A DNA stretch of 64,000 bases from Benincasa hispida. Taxonomy: Eukaryota; Streptophyta; Magnoliopsida; Cucurbitales; Cucurbitaceae. The first letter of the stretch is position 1, and each line of letters starts with the position of its first letter. The stretch is from positions 45,225,830 to 45,289,829 of the forward strand of contig NC_052354.1 in the NCBI RefSeq assembly GCF_009727055.1. Reading direction: 5' to 3'. The notes beneath the pieces were generated by a model that saw only the letters and a program-made list of their open reading frames with translations, ran no database searches and had not been told where the DNA came from. A program made the translations under genes and the position numbers. Below are positions 23,893-36,472 of this stretch, in pieces.

Positions 23893-24564
23893 CAGACTGC
23901 AACGATCGTCTCAAACAGGATACAATGACTAACTTAATAGAACTGCAATGCAATCACGAACTACTTCGATTTAAGCAGAAACTCTTGGATTAACTCAAAT
24001 CAAGAACAAAAGAGGGGGGGGGGGGGAATGAGAAGAAGAAGAGAAGAAGATAACTCTTCAATTTGGAATAGGATCTATAAATGAAGAAACAAGTTGGTAT
24101 TTATGGGCTAGGAACTTAATAACTCTCCAAAATACAAAATAAAATCAAATGAATACAAAATTGAAACATTTGTCAGGTTTAACTCAATTGAGTTTTTACT
24201 TACAAAAATCAAACATAACTCATTGAAATAAAAGAAACTACATAACTTTCATACATGTTAAATTTGTACACCAAAACATCATCTTAATTTGAAGTTTCAG
24301 TCCAGTTTGAAAGTTTCTAACAATGAATTTAATCTACACAACTAAATCCATTTTTATGCTTCAAATATTCACCAAAGCTTCACTTTCTTCACTATAAATA
24401 TCAACAATTTTATCCTTATTCATATTTCTTTTGCGAAAGTATATCGTAAATTTTGATATTAAGAGTTTTATTCAAATTATATTTAAAGTTAAATGTGAGA
24501 TGATATAATATTAAATTTGCATTCACCTATCATTTTAAGTTTTTGGTCAATCGGTGATTTAATA

Positions 24565-24576
24565 TGGTATCAGAGC
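24565..24576 (+). other. Lone retroelement primer-binding-site-like sequence
   Basis: TGGTATCAGAGC is exactly the plant initiator methionine tRNA primer site, in a context (GGTCAATCGGTGATTTAATA just before) like that of decayed plant LTR elements. No LTR or internal region could be delimited, so it is at best a relic. Confidence 0.4.
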
Positions 24577-25059
24577 AGTTGGTTCAGTTGATCTATCTTC
24601 ATCTTCATGGAATGTTATTCCATCAGCTTAAGCTTCTAGTCAATCACTGATTTAAATATAAATTATATATTTAGTCCTTGAATTTTGAGATTTGTGTATT
24701 TGGTTCATAAACTTTCAAAATGACTACACATTTAATTTCTAAACTTCAAATTTTTAAAGGAAAAAAATCACATATCTACCAAAAACAAAATTGAAAATTT
24801 AGGTTTCATCAGACATAGAATTTATGTTCATATTTATCTAATAGATCGATTACTTTAAAAAAAAATGAATTTCAAATGCCTATTAAGCACATAATTAAAA
24901 GTTTAAAGGCAAAAGTTAAATAATTAGAAATATACAAACCTCAGATTTGTCATCTGAGACTAAATGTGTACTTGATTTAACTTTTCAAGTATTTAATTTT
25001 GGGGGAAAAAAGTCATTTTAGAAAAGAACTAGAGTGTTTAACAATCACTCAAAATATAT

Positions 25060-25520
25060 TTTTTTTAAAAAAAAAAAAGTGAGTTTATCAAATAAGTTTG
25101 TTTAGGACAAACAATTGAAATCAGCTTTATAAAAATGAATTTTTTTAGTGTTTAATGATTAATCTCTCCCTCATTCATATAATTCTTAAATTACCAAAAT
25201 GTCTTTTAAGAGTCATCTACCTCAGTTTCACTATGTTATTGTGACATTCATCACCCTCCGTCTGCCAACTCCAACCACCACTACCATCAACTTCGACGGC
25301 GACCATTATTTTAACTTATTAATTTATAATATTTTATAGTCGTTATTTATAGTAACTCGACATTAATAAAAGAAATATATATTGTTAGTATAAAACAAAC
25401 CAAACAAATTTGTATATATATATATTAAAAAAAAACTTTGAAAAAATAGTCGCTAAACACGTCAATATTTTTTATTTTTAAACATTAAAAAAAATTAAGA
25501 AAATGTAAACATGCCCTAAA
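25060..25520 (+). repeat. Dispersed repeat, copy 1 (partner at 50870-51320)
   Basis: Shares ordered blocks with 50870-51320: an AAATAAGTTTG...TTTAGGA segment, a GC-rich centre with CCAACTCC and CGACGGCGACC, then ACAAACCAAACAAATTTGTA and a CTAAACACG-like tail. There is no coding capacity; it is probably an old nonautonomous transposon of unknown class. Confidence 0.5.
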
Positions 25521-28500
25521 ATTGTAATTTAAACACATAAAATGAGAGGCAAATGCCAATTAAAAGTTGGGACTATGAGGAATAGGTTAGCACGTGTGTC
25601 TTTTACAATTTGTGTGTCGGTATGTTGGCTACGTGTCGTATTTGTGTCAAAATGTAATTCGTCATGTCGTTTTACAAAACAGGACCACAAGTTTTCATGA
25701 ATTTGAAATCCGCTTGTGATTTTGTCTTGTTCTTGTTTGCTTTTTTGCCTTTTTTTCTACATATCCCATGTTCAACGTGCATCCATGTGCTCCATTTAAT
25801 CTCTTTTTTTTCTTTTCCTCTCAAATTCATTGACTATTTCATTAGATTTTTTTTAAAAAAAAAATAATAATAAATTAATTGAGAGTTGAAAGTTGAATAT
25901 CATTCAGAAAATCTTGAAGTTTCAATTTATTAAACACGTTTATATAAGTTCTGATAATAAAGTCTTAATTTCTGAAATTGTATCGATTAAAATCTTGAAG
26001 TAATAATTGAAGCAATTTAGACTGTGAACTTTATATCATCCTTCAAATTTTGTTCGATCAGGTGAAACTTATAACTTGAGTCAATTAAAGTTCTAAATTT
26101 ATATAAGTCAATCAATTTAAACTTTTCTTTATAGTTATTTTTAAAATTCATCTACACATTAATTATCAAATATGTGTAGATTTTTTCAAATGTTGGTTAA
26201 ATAAAATTGATGATTTAGAGTAAATGCATTGACGATTTTCAAAGGAAATTCTATCTAAGAATCTAAATTGACTCATTTATTAAAGTATAAGAATTTAGTT
26301 GATACAATTATAAGATCCACGCAAGGCTTTTTAAAATGAAACACAATAAAGAGGGTAAACCGATACTATTGATATTTTTTCTTAAATTTAATAATCAAGT
26401 ATTTTGTAATATCTTCATTTATAAGTTCTTCTTCTAAAGTTTGAACATAGAACATCTTTCGTGTTGAAAAGTTTTATTAAAATAAAATATGGAATTTAAA
26501 AAATAATAATAAATAAATCATTCTTAAACACAATGGCATGAATAACTAAAATAAACCCAAGAATTTTAAATTTGAGTTTGTTTGGTGATTTTTTTTTCCT
26601 AATATCTTCTTGTTCCAAAGTTTCATCTTTAAAGAATCTCTTTTTTTTTTTAATATTATTTGATAGGTTATTGCTCTTATTAATCATTTTCAAAAAGGAA
26701 AAAATTGTCAACAAAACCTAAGGTTAGGTGGATGATGAAAAATATATGAAGCATAAAAATTGAAAGCTTATAAAAGTTATTTCATATTTTCCAAGGTAGA
26801 AATCTATTAAACCTAATATTGAAAGTTTTATGAATTTTAAAATGTGTTTAATAAGTATGTAACTTTCAATTTTGTGACCAAGTCCTCTTGTTAACTATTT
26901 AATTTTTAATCTTCTGTTTTTAAAATTTTGTATTTATTGTCTCACAACTTCTCTATAATTTTTAGATATTTTAAGAAAATACTCAATTTTCCTATCAAAT
27001 TTTAAAAACAAAATCAAGATTTTTTTATATATAAAAATGTTTTTTCAAAATTTGATTTGGGTTTGAAAACATGAGTAAAAAATGATTAAAAAACATAGAA
27101 TTTTATATATATGAGTAATATTATAAATTTAATTTCAAAAATTAGAAAACAAAACAAAACAAAATTATTATCCAAAATGGACCAAATAATAAAAATAGAA
27201 AAAAAAATGGACCAAATAATTTATTTTTTTTTAAAAAAAAAAAAATCATGTAAATTTTAGCTTTGGAATTGGCGCTGTCAGCTAACAAAATACCTATCAA
27301 TAGGCAAAACGTGTTCCTATAAGATATACCACGTGTCATCTTCTTACTGGTATCTGTCCGTGACGGCCGGTCATGATTGACACTTGTCGTTTTATATTAT
27401 TATTTTCACATTAAATATGTCGGCTTCCTATTTGCTACAAGCACGCCTAGTTCTATAGAGTCTTACATTCCATTTTTTTTTTTTTTCTATTTTTAGCATT
27501 CTCTCCTATGTATTACTGATTTCGTCTCACTCTATTATATAGTCTTTAAATTATAAATAATTTCAATTATGTCTTAAAATTTTCTTTTCCCAATTTTCAT
27601 TGTGATAAGTTTTTATTTATGAAAATCGTATTTACACGTGGATATAGTATTATAAAATTGAACTAATAGTTGATAAATCAATGATTTCTCACAACATTAA
27701 AATTATTAGAAACACAATAAAAGAGTTTTAGATATTAATCTTGAGACTATTAGACTATACAGATAGGATGACGAGATTTTATCCTTAGCTAAGATGATTT
27801 GAGACGAGCTCTTTCGATTGACTTCTTTGATGAAGATTCATTCTTTTTATCATATCGACTAATCTCAAAACAAGGTTGTCGATCGTCATATTTGTTGGTT
27901 GTTAAATAAAACTAGTTCTCATGTATGGATGAGTATGTTTTCTTTGTGTATGGTAACTCTTTTCAATTAGGACAAGACTCTATCCTGTAATCTTTATTTT
28001 TTAATGAGACAATAGTTCATTATAAGTTAATACATTGAAATAAGAGTTTATAGGTTAAAATTTTGATTTGATCAATGTATTTATTCAATTTGTCTTAAAT
28101 CAAATTATTGTTGTCATATTTGCTTATTCTTTACTTGTTAGTTTAATTGACATGTCATGTCAACGTAACTATTTCTAGTGATGAGAATGATTTATAAGTG
28201 AAAGTTTTACCGGCGCAATTGAGGTTATACTAAATTCAATTTGGAGTATTCTTTATGTAATTTTATTTTCTTTTTATATGAACATATACCGAGTAGGAGA
28301 TTCAAACCTCTGAACTTTTATTTGATAATGTAAATACTTTATGTCAATTGAATTATATTTTCATGTGGTATATAATAATTTGTCATTGGTTGTTAAATAA
28401 TTAGATAATCTTATCTTTCAAATTTGGGCTAAAAATGGAATAATAATAGTATAAATTAAGTTATTTTATTATCAAAAGAAAAAATAGGAAAAAGAAAGGA

Positions 28501-28599
28501 ACATGTGAATATTTTAATTGCATGAATGGACAGATGTGATGATTAAAGAAGTAGACGACAAAAGCAATGGAGGCATCTACTCCACTTACTTTTCTAGTG

Positions 28600-28705
28600 G
28601 GCCAACCTGACCCCAAAACCCACCTCGCCTGGGCCCAACAATATTGGGCTGGGCCCAATAACCCAAATAAACGACAAGTCATGTGGGTCCCGCCCCCCAA
28701 AAAGG
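28600..28705. promoter_or_regulatory. Promoter-like cluster of GGGCCCA/TGGGCY (site II) motifs
   Basis: Within about 100 bp lie GTGGGCCAACC, CTGGGCCCAACA, ATTGGGCT, CTGGGCCCAATA and GTGGGTCCCGCC. Site II motifs (TGGGCC/T, bound by TCP factors) are typical of proximal promoters of ribosomal, mitochondrial and cell-cycle genes. No TATA box or convincing coding sequence follows on either strand within 1 kb, so the promoter may be orphaned or drive a noncoding RNA. Confidence 0.35.
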
Positions 28706-29129
28706 AAATTTCTAATACAACCGCACCCTTTTGTTGGCACTATAATTTCTTCATAAAATTTTTTCCGGAAAAATATCTGTTTCAAATTCAAAATATTACA
28801 TATTTAGGTTTGATTGGTTAATCATTTTATTTTTTATTTTTTACTTTTAAAAATTAAGCATATAGATATTACTTCTAACTCAATTTTTTTCTTTTATTAT
28901 CTACTTTTTGCTAATAGTTTAAAAACTAAGTTAAAATTTGAAAACTAAAAAAAGTAGCTTTAAAATTATTTTTTTTCTTTTTCTAAAAAAGAAGTTTGTT
29001 AAGAGTTCAACCATTGTAGAAGGATGCAAATCATGGTAAGAAAGTAGAAAGAAATGAGCTTAATTTAAAAAAACAAAAAACAAAAAGACAAAACAAAACA
29101 AAACAAAACGAAATGGTTACCAAATGGAG

Positions 29130-29475
29130 TCTTAATTTTAAGTTTTGAGTTTGGTTCAATTTAGTCTCTAGATTTTAAAAAACAAATACTCACTTTCAAT
29201 TTTAAGTTTTGAGTTTAGTACAATTTTACTATTCAAATTTGAGTTTTGTTTCGATTTCATCTTTAAGTTTCAAGTTTATATTCACTTTATGTCTTTAGTG
29301 TTTATTGATTTAAACTAATTAAAAGAATTATGATTAATTAAGTTTCACTATTTTATCACTATTAAATTGAAACTAAACTCAAAACTTAAAGACAAAATAT
29401 GTAACATTTTGAAACTTGGAGACTAAATGGAAACTAAATACAAAACTTAAGGATCAAAAATATATTTTCCTCAAA
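29130..29475. repeat. Foldback-type repeat related to 47421-48000
   Basis: Left arm has TTTTGAGTTTGGTTCAATTTAG, and the right arm has its approximate inverse, with GAAACTAAACTCAAAAC and ACATTTTGAAACTTGGAGAC. It matches the 'TTTAGTCTCTAGATT / AATCTAGAGACTAAA' style arms of the longer copy at 47421-48000. No coding capacity. Confidence 0.5.
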
Positions 29476-29578
29476 ATTCTTCTAACAATAATGTACCCAA
29501 AATATTTGTAGTTCAGCACTATAATTTTACCACTCATAAATGTTATTTTAACAGTATCGTACGCCACCTCGCCACCTC

Positions 29579-29615
<37 letters not shown>

Positions 29616-32040
29616 GCTTAGGTGACAACCAATTAATAACAGTAATAGTCATACTACAGTAGTATAAAACAATTCGAGTAAACCCCTCTTCATTTTAAAA
29701 ATGACATTGTATGGCAATCAATTAACGGGAATAGTACCCATACTATGGTAGTATAGGAAAATTTCCCAAAATTTAGTAATGTCCTCTTCCTTTGACATAC
29801 AAGATAAGCTCTCTAAACATGAACTCTACAATATTATTTAGTTAATATACATTTACATACACACTTTTTTATCTCAACTAACAACTTGTAGAATAGGCAA
29901 TAAGAATATAATTCGACTGGCATAAAGTATACACTTTTGACCAAGAGATTAGAAAGTTTAAATTTCATATTGTCATATAATTTAAAATCCTAAGATATTC
30001 CGTCAATAGTCCTATAATAAAAAAAAAATGTTTTGTATATTTGATTTGATAATGATATGGACAATTTTTGTAACGTATTATGACTAAAATTGAAATTCTT
30101 GAACTCGATAAAATATCAAAACTTTTTAAACTACAGATGCCAAATTGAAAGTAAAATTAAAGGAAAAAATTGTTTGCTTTAACTAACATTAGATTCAAAT
30201 TTAATTATAATGTAATCTAATTCTCTTTACCTAACAACATTATTAAGATTTATGAATTTTGTTTGGATCGAAATATTCTAAAAAATAAAAGGAAAAAAAG
30301 AAACCAGAGATTAAATTCGTCTTTAACAACAATTTTAAAGACTTAAAAACTAAATTGTTTTTTATGGAAAAATCTTCTTAGTTAAATCTATTCTATCGCC
30401 AATTTAAGTTTAACTTTTAACGTAATTTTAATGGCACATGCACTTAAAATAATGTATGGAAGTTTAATTCTAAAAGAAAAACTTATACACGAAAGATAAA
30501 GAATATAAAAACACAAACAATTCTATTTGTTCCAAAATATTTATAGAAAAAAAAAATAATTTTTCAGTCAAAATGAATTTAGCTCAATGATAATCGACCT
30601 ACACTATTTTTCACGATTTTTGTGCAAAGAAAAAGACATAATATTCATACAAAATATATTTATTGGCAAAATTTCCAATCCCTAATAATCATGGTATTAA
30701 ATTTCTATCAACATGTCAATAGTTTTGCATTTTCTTGGATTCAACATTTGCACTAAGGCCACATTTACACATAATCCATCAATGATAATGTAAAAAGTGG
30801 ACCTCAATTAATTACCGTTGTTGTTGTTTACCCGCTTTCCGTAATCATAATGAGATGTGGAGTTTTCCTTGAAATTTGTAATCAAATCATGTAATTTAAT
30901 TGAGGAATGAAATGTTCGATTTGACTGTGGTTAAAAATTACGTGGGAACCATTACCGTTAAGGATATTATTAATGTAACAATATAAAAATTATGAATTTG
31001 TCACATTTATTGTTACCTTTATAGTCACCAGTTACTGTTAGTACTGTTACTATTCGGATCAAGCAATAACGATTACAGTAAAATGTGACAGATTCATAAT
31101 TTTACGTAAACACTATCAAAAGCAATCCAATTACAATTATGATTCAAGCCTATTATGATTCATCCATCAATGAAATCTCATTCTGATCACTCTAATTTTC
31201 ATTACGGTTTGGTAAATATGACCTAAAATCGCAGAAAACATCTATGAAACACAAAATATAATATATATATATATATATATATGTAACAAAAATGTCACTG
31301 ATGTGAATATAATATAAATAATAAATATTTTAACATATTTTAAAAAGCATAGAATATCTATTTATTAATTTAGATATTTGTTTGTTCTTTTGTTTTATAT
31401 ATTTTTGTAGAAATATACATTGAGGTCGATATTTTATAGATACATTAAACGTTGCTAATAATAAATTTGTGGTTGGCAATTGGTATTAATCAACTTTTGC
31501 TTCAAATAAACAATTTCATCATTTACTACCAAAATAATGGAGTTGTGAATAAGAACTTTTTTTCTCACGAGAAAATTATTAGAATACTATCTTGAAAATA
31601 ATATATTACATCTTTTATCCTTCGTATTCAAATTTATTTATTTATGTATATATGTATTTATTTATTTGATAAATCACATTCAAATTTATTAAAACAATAA
31701 AATGCAAAGGAAAAAAATCATGGCATAATTGTCAAAATAAAAATCATGGCATACGTTGTGTTACATATTCAAATAAGACTGTTTTTGCATTATTTTATAG
31801 ATCCTGTACTGAGATTTTTTTTTTTTTTTTTTTTTTTTGCATATTATTTTATTTATTTATTTAATTGGTCGAAGCTATCATATGTTTGAGTGTCTTCTTA
31901 AAAATTGAATCTTGAGTTTAAAACTTATATTTTTTTTAATTAAAAAAAATGATTGAATTTGTAACATATAAGCGAGAATGTATATAAGAAGAGAGAAAAT
32001 AAATATTCTTTTTTTCCCCCACAAAAATAAACATTAATAA
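29476..32040. other. AT-rich intergenic region
   Basis: No supported gene. It holds TA runs at about 29581-29610 and 31260-31281, a local near-duplication of an AACAGTAATAGT-CATACT-CAGTAGTATA motif (29638-29665 and 29725-29752), the hairpin element at 30825-31220, and a T run near 31814-31838. Confidence 0.6.
30825..31220. mobile_element. Hairpin-forming MITE-like element
   Basis: An inner inverted repeat, AATTATGAATTTGTCACATTT near 30988 against AAATGTGACAGATTCATAATT near 31082, matches at 20 of 21 bases. Outer ends also invert loosely: TTTACC...CCGTAATCA near 30828 and ATTACGGTTTGGTAAA ending near 31216. Noncoding and AT-rich; the class is undetermined. Confidence 0.5.
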
Positions 32041-33670
32041 CGAATATAATGGTAGATATTAAGAGTAATTTTAGAATAAAAAGCAAACTTAGAGGCAGTC
32101 AAACTAAGAAAATGATAAGATTCAAGCCAAAGTTACACCCCAGGACCCAAACGATCCTGAGGAAGAGAGAATTTGGGTCAAAGGATCGAATTCATATGCT
32201 CAGCCTTAGTCAAGATCGAAGTCGAGGGCGTCCTATTTGCAGAATCAAGCATGTTAAATGCATGTTCTGACTTGTGGGACTTAATGGTCAACCCGATTCG
32301 ATGTCAGAACCCAGATTCGAGAGTCCAAAATCAAATTTTTCATAGAAATACATCATTATGACTAAAGAGGAGCAAATCCCCTCTTCAAGCCTTTAAGTTT
32401 CAACATTTTTTTTTCCAATATCTGACTTAAGCATCAGAGCATGTGTGACAAACTCCACATCTATGCACAAATCTTCCTCTTTTATAGATCATAGTTTTCT
32501 CTTCTATCAAATAAATTTATCGTTATTATCACGAAAAAATCAAACGTATTATCTTTATTCAAATTTTGACATCAATAGAATACATCAAGAATTTTATGAT
32601 GTCAATGTTGTTCTTACTTTTATCATGCCATGGAGTAAAGATTTAGTCTGATTTGACACTACTTTTTTTTGTCAACCAACAAAAGCTTGACAAAATAAAG
32701 CTTTTGCCAAAGTGCAAATTTCTTGTCAAGGGATAAAAAAGAAAAGTTCCTTTCCCAATGGGTATTATCAAAGCTTCTATTCAAAAGATTCTCTTTTTTT
32801 TTTTTTTTTAATTCATAAAAAAATTAATACATAAAAATCTAAATTTTGTACGGTGAAATATGAATCATTGAGGTTTAAATTCCAAATTACTTATAAATTT
32901 TGAGAATATATTAATCATTAAATTGGTTCTGTCTTTTCAGCTTATAAATAGTATTTCTATCCATGAGTTTTCTAAAACTAAATAATAGTAATAAATTTTA
33001 AAACCTAGTCTTTTGGACTTTAAAATTGTGTTGAGAATTCACATTTTGTTTTAAGGAAAATGAAATCAATAATAACAAGATTGTGAAAAAAAATACCAAA
33101 TCTTTATTATACCGAGTCATAATTCGTCAGTTTTTATTTTAGTTCAACGAAATTAGGACTGTAATATCGAATCTTATTGATCTTTAAAATAGTATTGAAT
33201 GTTTTATCTATTGAATTATGCTAAAATTCGTCTTTAATTAGCTAAGTTGTGATCATTTGGATGGACAAAAGAAAAAAAAAATGCATATATCAATCATATA
33301 GTTGTTGGGCTTTAACATGTATAACAATTCCTATTGTTTGGATCCTTATATTCAATAAGGTCTATAGCCTTTTATAGGGTTTCCATTTCATCTCTTAGAA
33401 TTTTCTTCTACTAATTTCCCATTGTTACAAATGCTAAAATTAATTGATAAAGTGATGATAAAATGTCAAAATTATAAGTTATTAACTGAGTCCAAAACTA
33501 TTAGATTTAGTTATTTTTCAAGTTGGCTTATTAATATTTAATCATTTATCATGTTTTCTCTAATTTTTAATAATTTTCCCACGACATTTTTGGAGAAATG
33601 TGTTTCGTGGAGTTGAACTTGTATCTATGTTGATTTATACAGATGTGATTCAATCTCTAATATTTGATCA
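32041..33670. other. Intergenic region with a GC-richer patch
   Basis: 32100-32330 is richer in GC than its surroundings (CAGGACCCAAACGATCCTGA, GTCGAGGGCGTCC) and allows short overlapping frames (32049-32270, 32173-32361), but no domain is recognisable and no frame is longer than 73 codons. It may be a decayed retroelement or gene fragment. The rest is AT-rich. Confidence 0.4.
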
Positions 33671-33679
33671 TCTATTTAT

Positions 33680-34330
33680 ATCTGTTGGATGCGTATGCTT
33701 GATTTGTTGAACACTTGAATGTTCTTTAGTATTCAAGTGTGATTCAATCTTCAAGAGCTCAGAGAGTCTTTTAATAGTTTGGTCTTAAATTCTTCAGAAC
33801 GTGAGAGCCTCGATTTTTAGAATTTAAGAAGCTTTAGTCTTTATAGTTTGAGAGCTCGAAAACTTTAGAGCTTGAGATCTTCAATCTTCAAATCTTGAGA
33901 ACTTCGGTCTTCAAATTTTGAAAGTTTCGATCTTCATATCTTCAATCTTCAAAACTTTGGAGCTCCAGTCTTCGGTTCTTTTGATCTCCCCCCAAAATAA
34001 ATGGTAAGAGTCCTATTTATAGAGTTTCCATGGGTTTTAAGTGAACTTGGGCTTGATTAGTCTATAAACTTGCCCCTTAGGCCCAACATATTGGGTTTTG
34101 GGCTTTGTTGGTCTTTATGCCAAATTAAACACATTTTTTTGGCTCAATTGAATATGAATTCAAATATTAATATTTAATTATATTAGATTAATTAATTCGG
34201 TCCAACGGTCAAGATGAAGACACATATCATCATTAGGATCCGTCAACTTTTGCCTTCAATTACAATTTGGGACACATGTTAACCTTTAATTAGCCCCAAA
34301 ATCAATAATTTATAATTTCACCATTAACTT
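33680..34330. repeat. LTR-like block with CTTCAA-rich direct repeats
   Basis: Starts TGTTGGATGCGTATGCTTG, followed by about ten degenerate copies of a TCTTCAAATCTTGAGA-like motif (33740-33970), a run of Cs, GGGTTTTGGGCTTTG, and a tail with AATTCAAATATTAATATTTA. The layout resembles a retrotransposon LTR, but neither partner LTR nor target duplication was found. Confidence 0.4.
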
Positions 34331-35600
34331 TAAAAAATGATGTGAGAACTTATTTCTAAAATGTATAATTTGACAATAGTTTAACTTTAAAACTTACTAA
34401 TTACTAAAAGTATAAGATGTTGTAAAGATGCCTATAAATGTGTTCTTGAAACATAAAATAGATTTGACATGTATTAATTTAAAAATATATATATGACCAA
34501 AACCCTAAAAAACCTCAACAAGGATAAATATACTTAATTTCAAAAAAAAAAAAAAAAAAATCTACCAGCACTTACTAAAACTCAATTGTTTTGCTAGCTA
34601 CACATTGTGTATATGTACTCTATTTTGGTCACATAGAATATATACACAATCAATGTAGACAAAATCACTACATCTCTTAATTCTGGTATATAGTAGTATT
34701 TAGTAAATACTATCTACAATCTGAGCTACATTAATCATTGTATTTAATGTACCATGTCTTTGCGTACATCAATATTTACATTGTTGGTGTCGTCAACAAC
34801 ACAATAGTCATATAGAATTATATTATGTTGAAGAGTCTTGCTCTTCGTAGTTGGGATAATACGAAATAAATATAGAATGATAATTGATAATTATCACAAA
34901 TAACACATCGAAACGGGCACATCTCATACATTTACATACATATATGTGTTAGTGATTCAGAGATCGGTGGTTTGATTTAGATTGGAATAAATTTTTGGAA
35001 GAATTAAAATTTCGAATCGATTCTCGATAAATATGATTTTTTTTACTAAAAATTGAAGATCTCTTTAAATTAGTAAAAAAAAAAAATTCCTCATTTAGAT
35101 TGGTTTACTTTAAATTTATGGGAGAACCCAAATTTCATATCCGTACTTTGTTGGGTTAGATATGTTCAAGCCCAAAATCTATTTAAATTGGAGAGAGAGA
35201 ATCATAAGAGTTCAAATTAACCAATGATTTTTTTTTAAAAAAAAAATAGGACTTTGATTCATTCAACTATTTTAAAAAGTGCAAGAACGTACTAGACATA
35301 AAATTAAAATTTAATACCGAATTGGATATGCAAATTTCATTTTTAAATAGTTTCTATCAATTGTTCTTTTGAAAAGAAAAAAAAAAAAAAAAAACTTACA
35401 AATTGAACACAAAATTGATTTTCTTTTTCCAATATAACAAATGAAGAGGTATGGGGATTTTAAGAGCCTGTTTGATAACGTTCTCGTTTTCTATTTTCTA
35501 TTTTTGTTTCTCATTTTTCAAGAAACTGACATATTTAATAATTAATTTTGTTTATTGTTTCTAAAATTTGAAAAACATTCTAAAAATGAGACTAAAATTG
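34331..35600. other. AT-rich intergenic region
   Basis: Nothing recognisable as a gene. It contains an A run near 34541-34560 and another near 35377-35394, and otherwise unremarkable AT-rich sequence. Confidence 0.6.
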
Positions 35601-35611
35601 AGGAACTATAA

Positions 35612-36231
35612 ATTTTTTATTTATATATTATTTTGATTTTCAAAATTCAAATTTTCAATAGGGATAATTTTAAATATAGAAAAATGAATCAAAATATATA
35701 CAAATATAGCAAATTTAATATTGAATTTTGAATTTTAAATATTTAGATTTATATGGATTTTTTTATTTTCAAATTTCAAATTTTCAATAAGATTGTTTTC
35801 AAATATAAGAAAATGAGTCAAAATATTTACAAATATAGCAAATTTAATCTTGAATTTATAATTTTCAAATATTTAGATTTATATATTATTTTGATTTTCA
35901 AATTTCAAATTTTCAATAGGGTTATTTTCAAATATAGAAAGTGAACCAAAATGTATACAAATATAGCAAATTTAATTTTGGATTATGAACTTTCAAATAT
36001 TTATATCTATATATTATTTTTATTTTCAAATTTCAAATTTTCAATAAGGTTGCTTTCAAATATAGAAAAATGAACCAAAATATTTACAAATATAGCAAAT
36101 TTAATTTTCAATTTTCAATTTTCAAATATTTAGATTTATATATTATTTTGATTTTTAAATTTCAAATTTTCAATAGGATTGTTTTCAAATATAAGAAAAT
36201 GAACTAAAATATTTACAAATATAACAAAATT
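35612..36231. repeat. Tandem satellite, 128-129 bp unit, five copies
   Basis: The anchor CAAATATAGC recurs at 35701, 35830, 35958 and 36087, and as CAAATATAAC at 36216, giving spacings of 129, 128, 129 and 129 bp. Each unit also contains TTCAAATTTCAAATTTTCAA and (A/G)AATGAACCAAAATAT blocks with about 5-10 percent variation. The open frame 35753-35944 simply runs through repeat units. The array ends in a short hairpin, ACAAAATTTC...AATATTTTGCTA. Confidence 0.9.
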
Positions 36232-36384
36232 TCACTGAGTCTACCGCAAATAGACCACAATATTTTGCTATTATTTATAAATGTTTTCAACCATTTTATC
36301 ATTTAAAATAATTTTTCTTTTCAATATGTACATATAAATATTTTTTTAATTTTGAAATTTTAAGTTTTGCAATATGCATTTTTA

Positions 36385-36472
36385 TATTTTTTAATTATAT
36401 ATATATTATATATATATATATATATATAATTATATATATAATTATATATATATATTATATATATTATTTTTC
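36385..36472. repeat. TA-rich microsatellite
   Basis: Interrupted TATATA/ATTATATA runs over about 88 bp. The frame 36360-36542 on the reverse strand (Tyr and Ile repeats) is an artefact of it. Confidence 0.85.

Larger units (their letters stand above)
9095..23897 (+). mobile_element. Element A: Ty1/copia LTR retrotransposon with nested LTRs
   Basis: A complete insertion is delimited by a perfect 5-bp target duplication, CAGAC at 9095-9099 and 23893-23897. In order it has: 5' LTR 9100-10747, primer-binding site 10750, leader, gag, protease remnant, RNase H, polypurine tract near 22188-22200 and 3' LTR 22201-23892. Four LTR insertions of related elements interrupt it (11634-13548, 15003-17196, 18167-about 19290, 20014-22124). 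Removing them leaves roughly 7.4 kb. Integrase and nearly all of reverse transcriptase are missing, and gag and RNase H carry stops, so the copy is dead. Confidence 0.9.
23898..28430. other. AT-rich intergenic region with repeat relics
   Basis: No supported gene. It contains a run of 13 G near 24015, a lone TGGTATCAGAGC at 24565, dispersed repeat sequence around 25060-25520, and ABRE-like CACGTGTC motifs near 25592 and 27331 without a recognisable coding region beside them. Open frames such as 26496-26714 and 27142-27339 are low in complexity. Confidence 0.6.

Noticed and set aside
28461..28821. Three overlapping frames at the GGGCCCA cluster
   Set aside because: Mutually overlapping on both strands, no domain, and dependent on GC-rich motif composition.
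35753..35944. Repeat-encoded 63-codon frame
   Set aside because: It simply reads through the 128-bp satellite units, which happen to lack stops in one frame.
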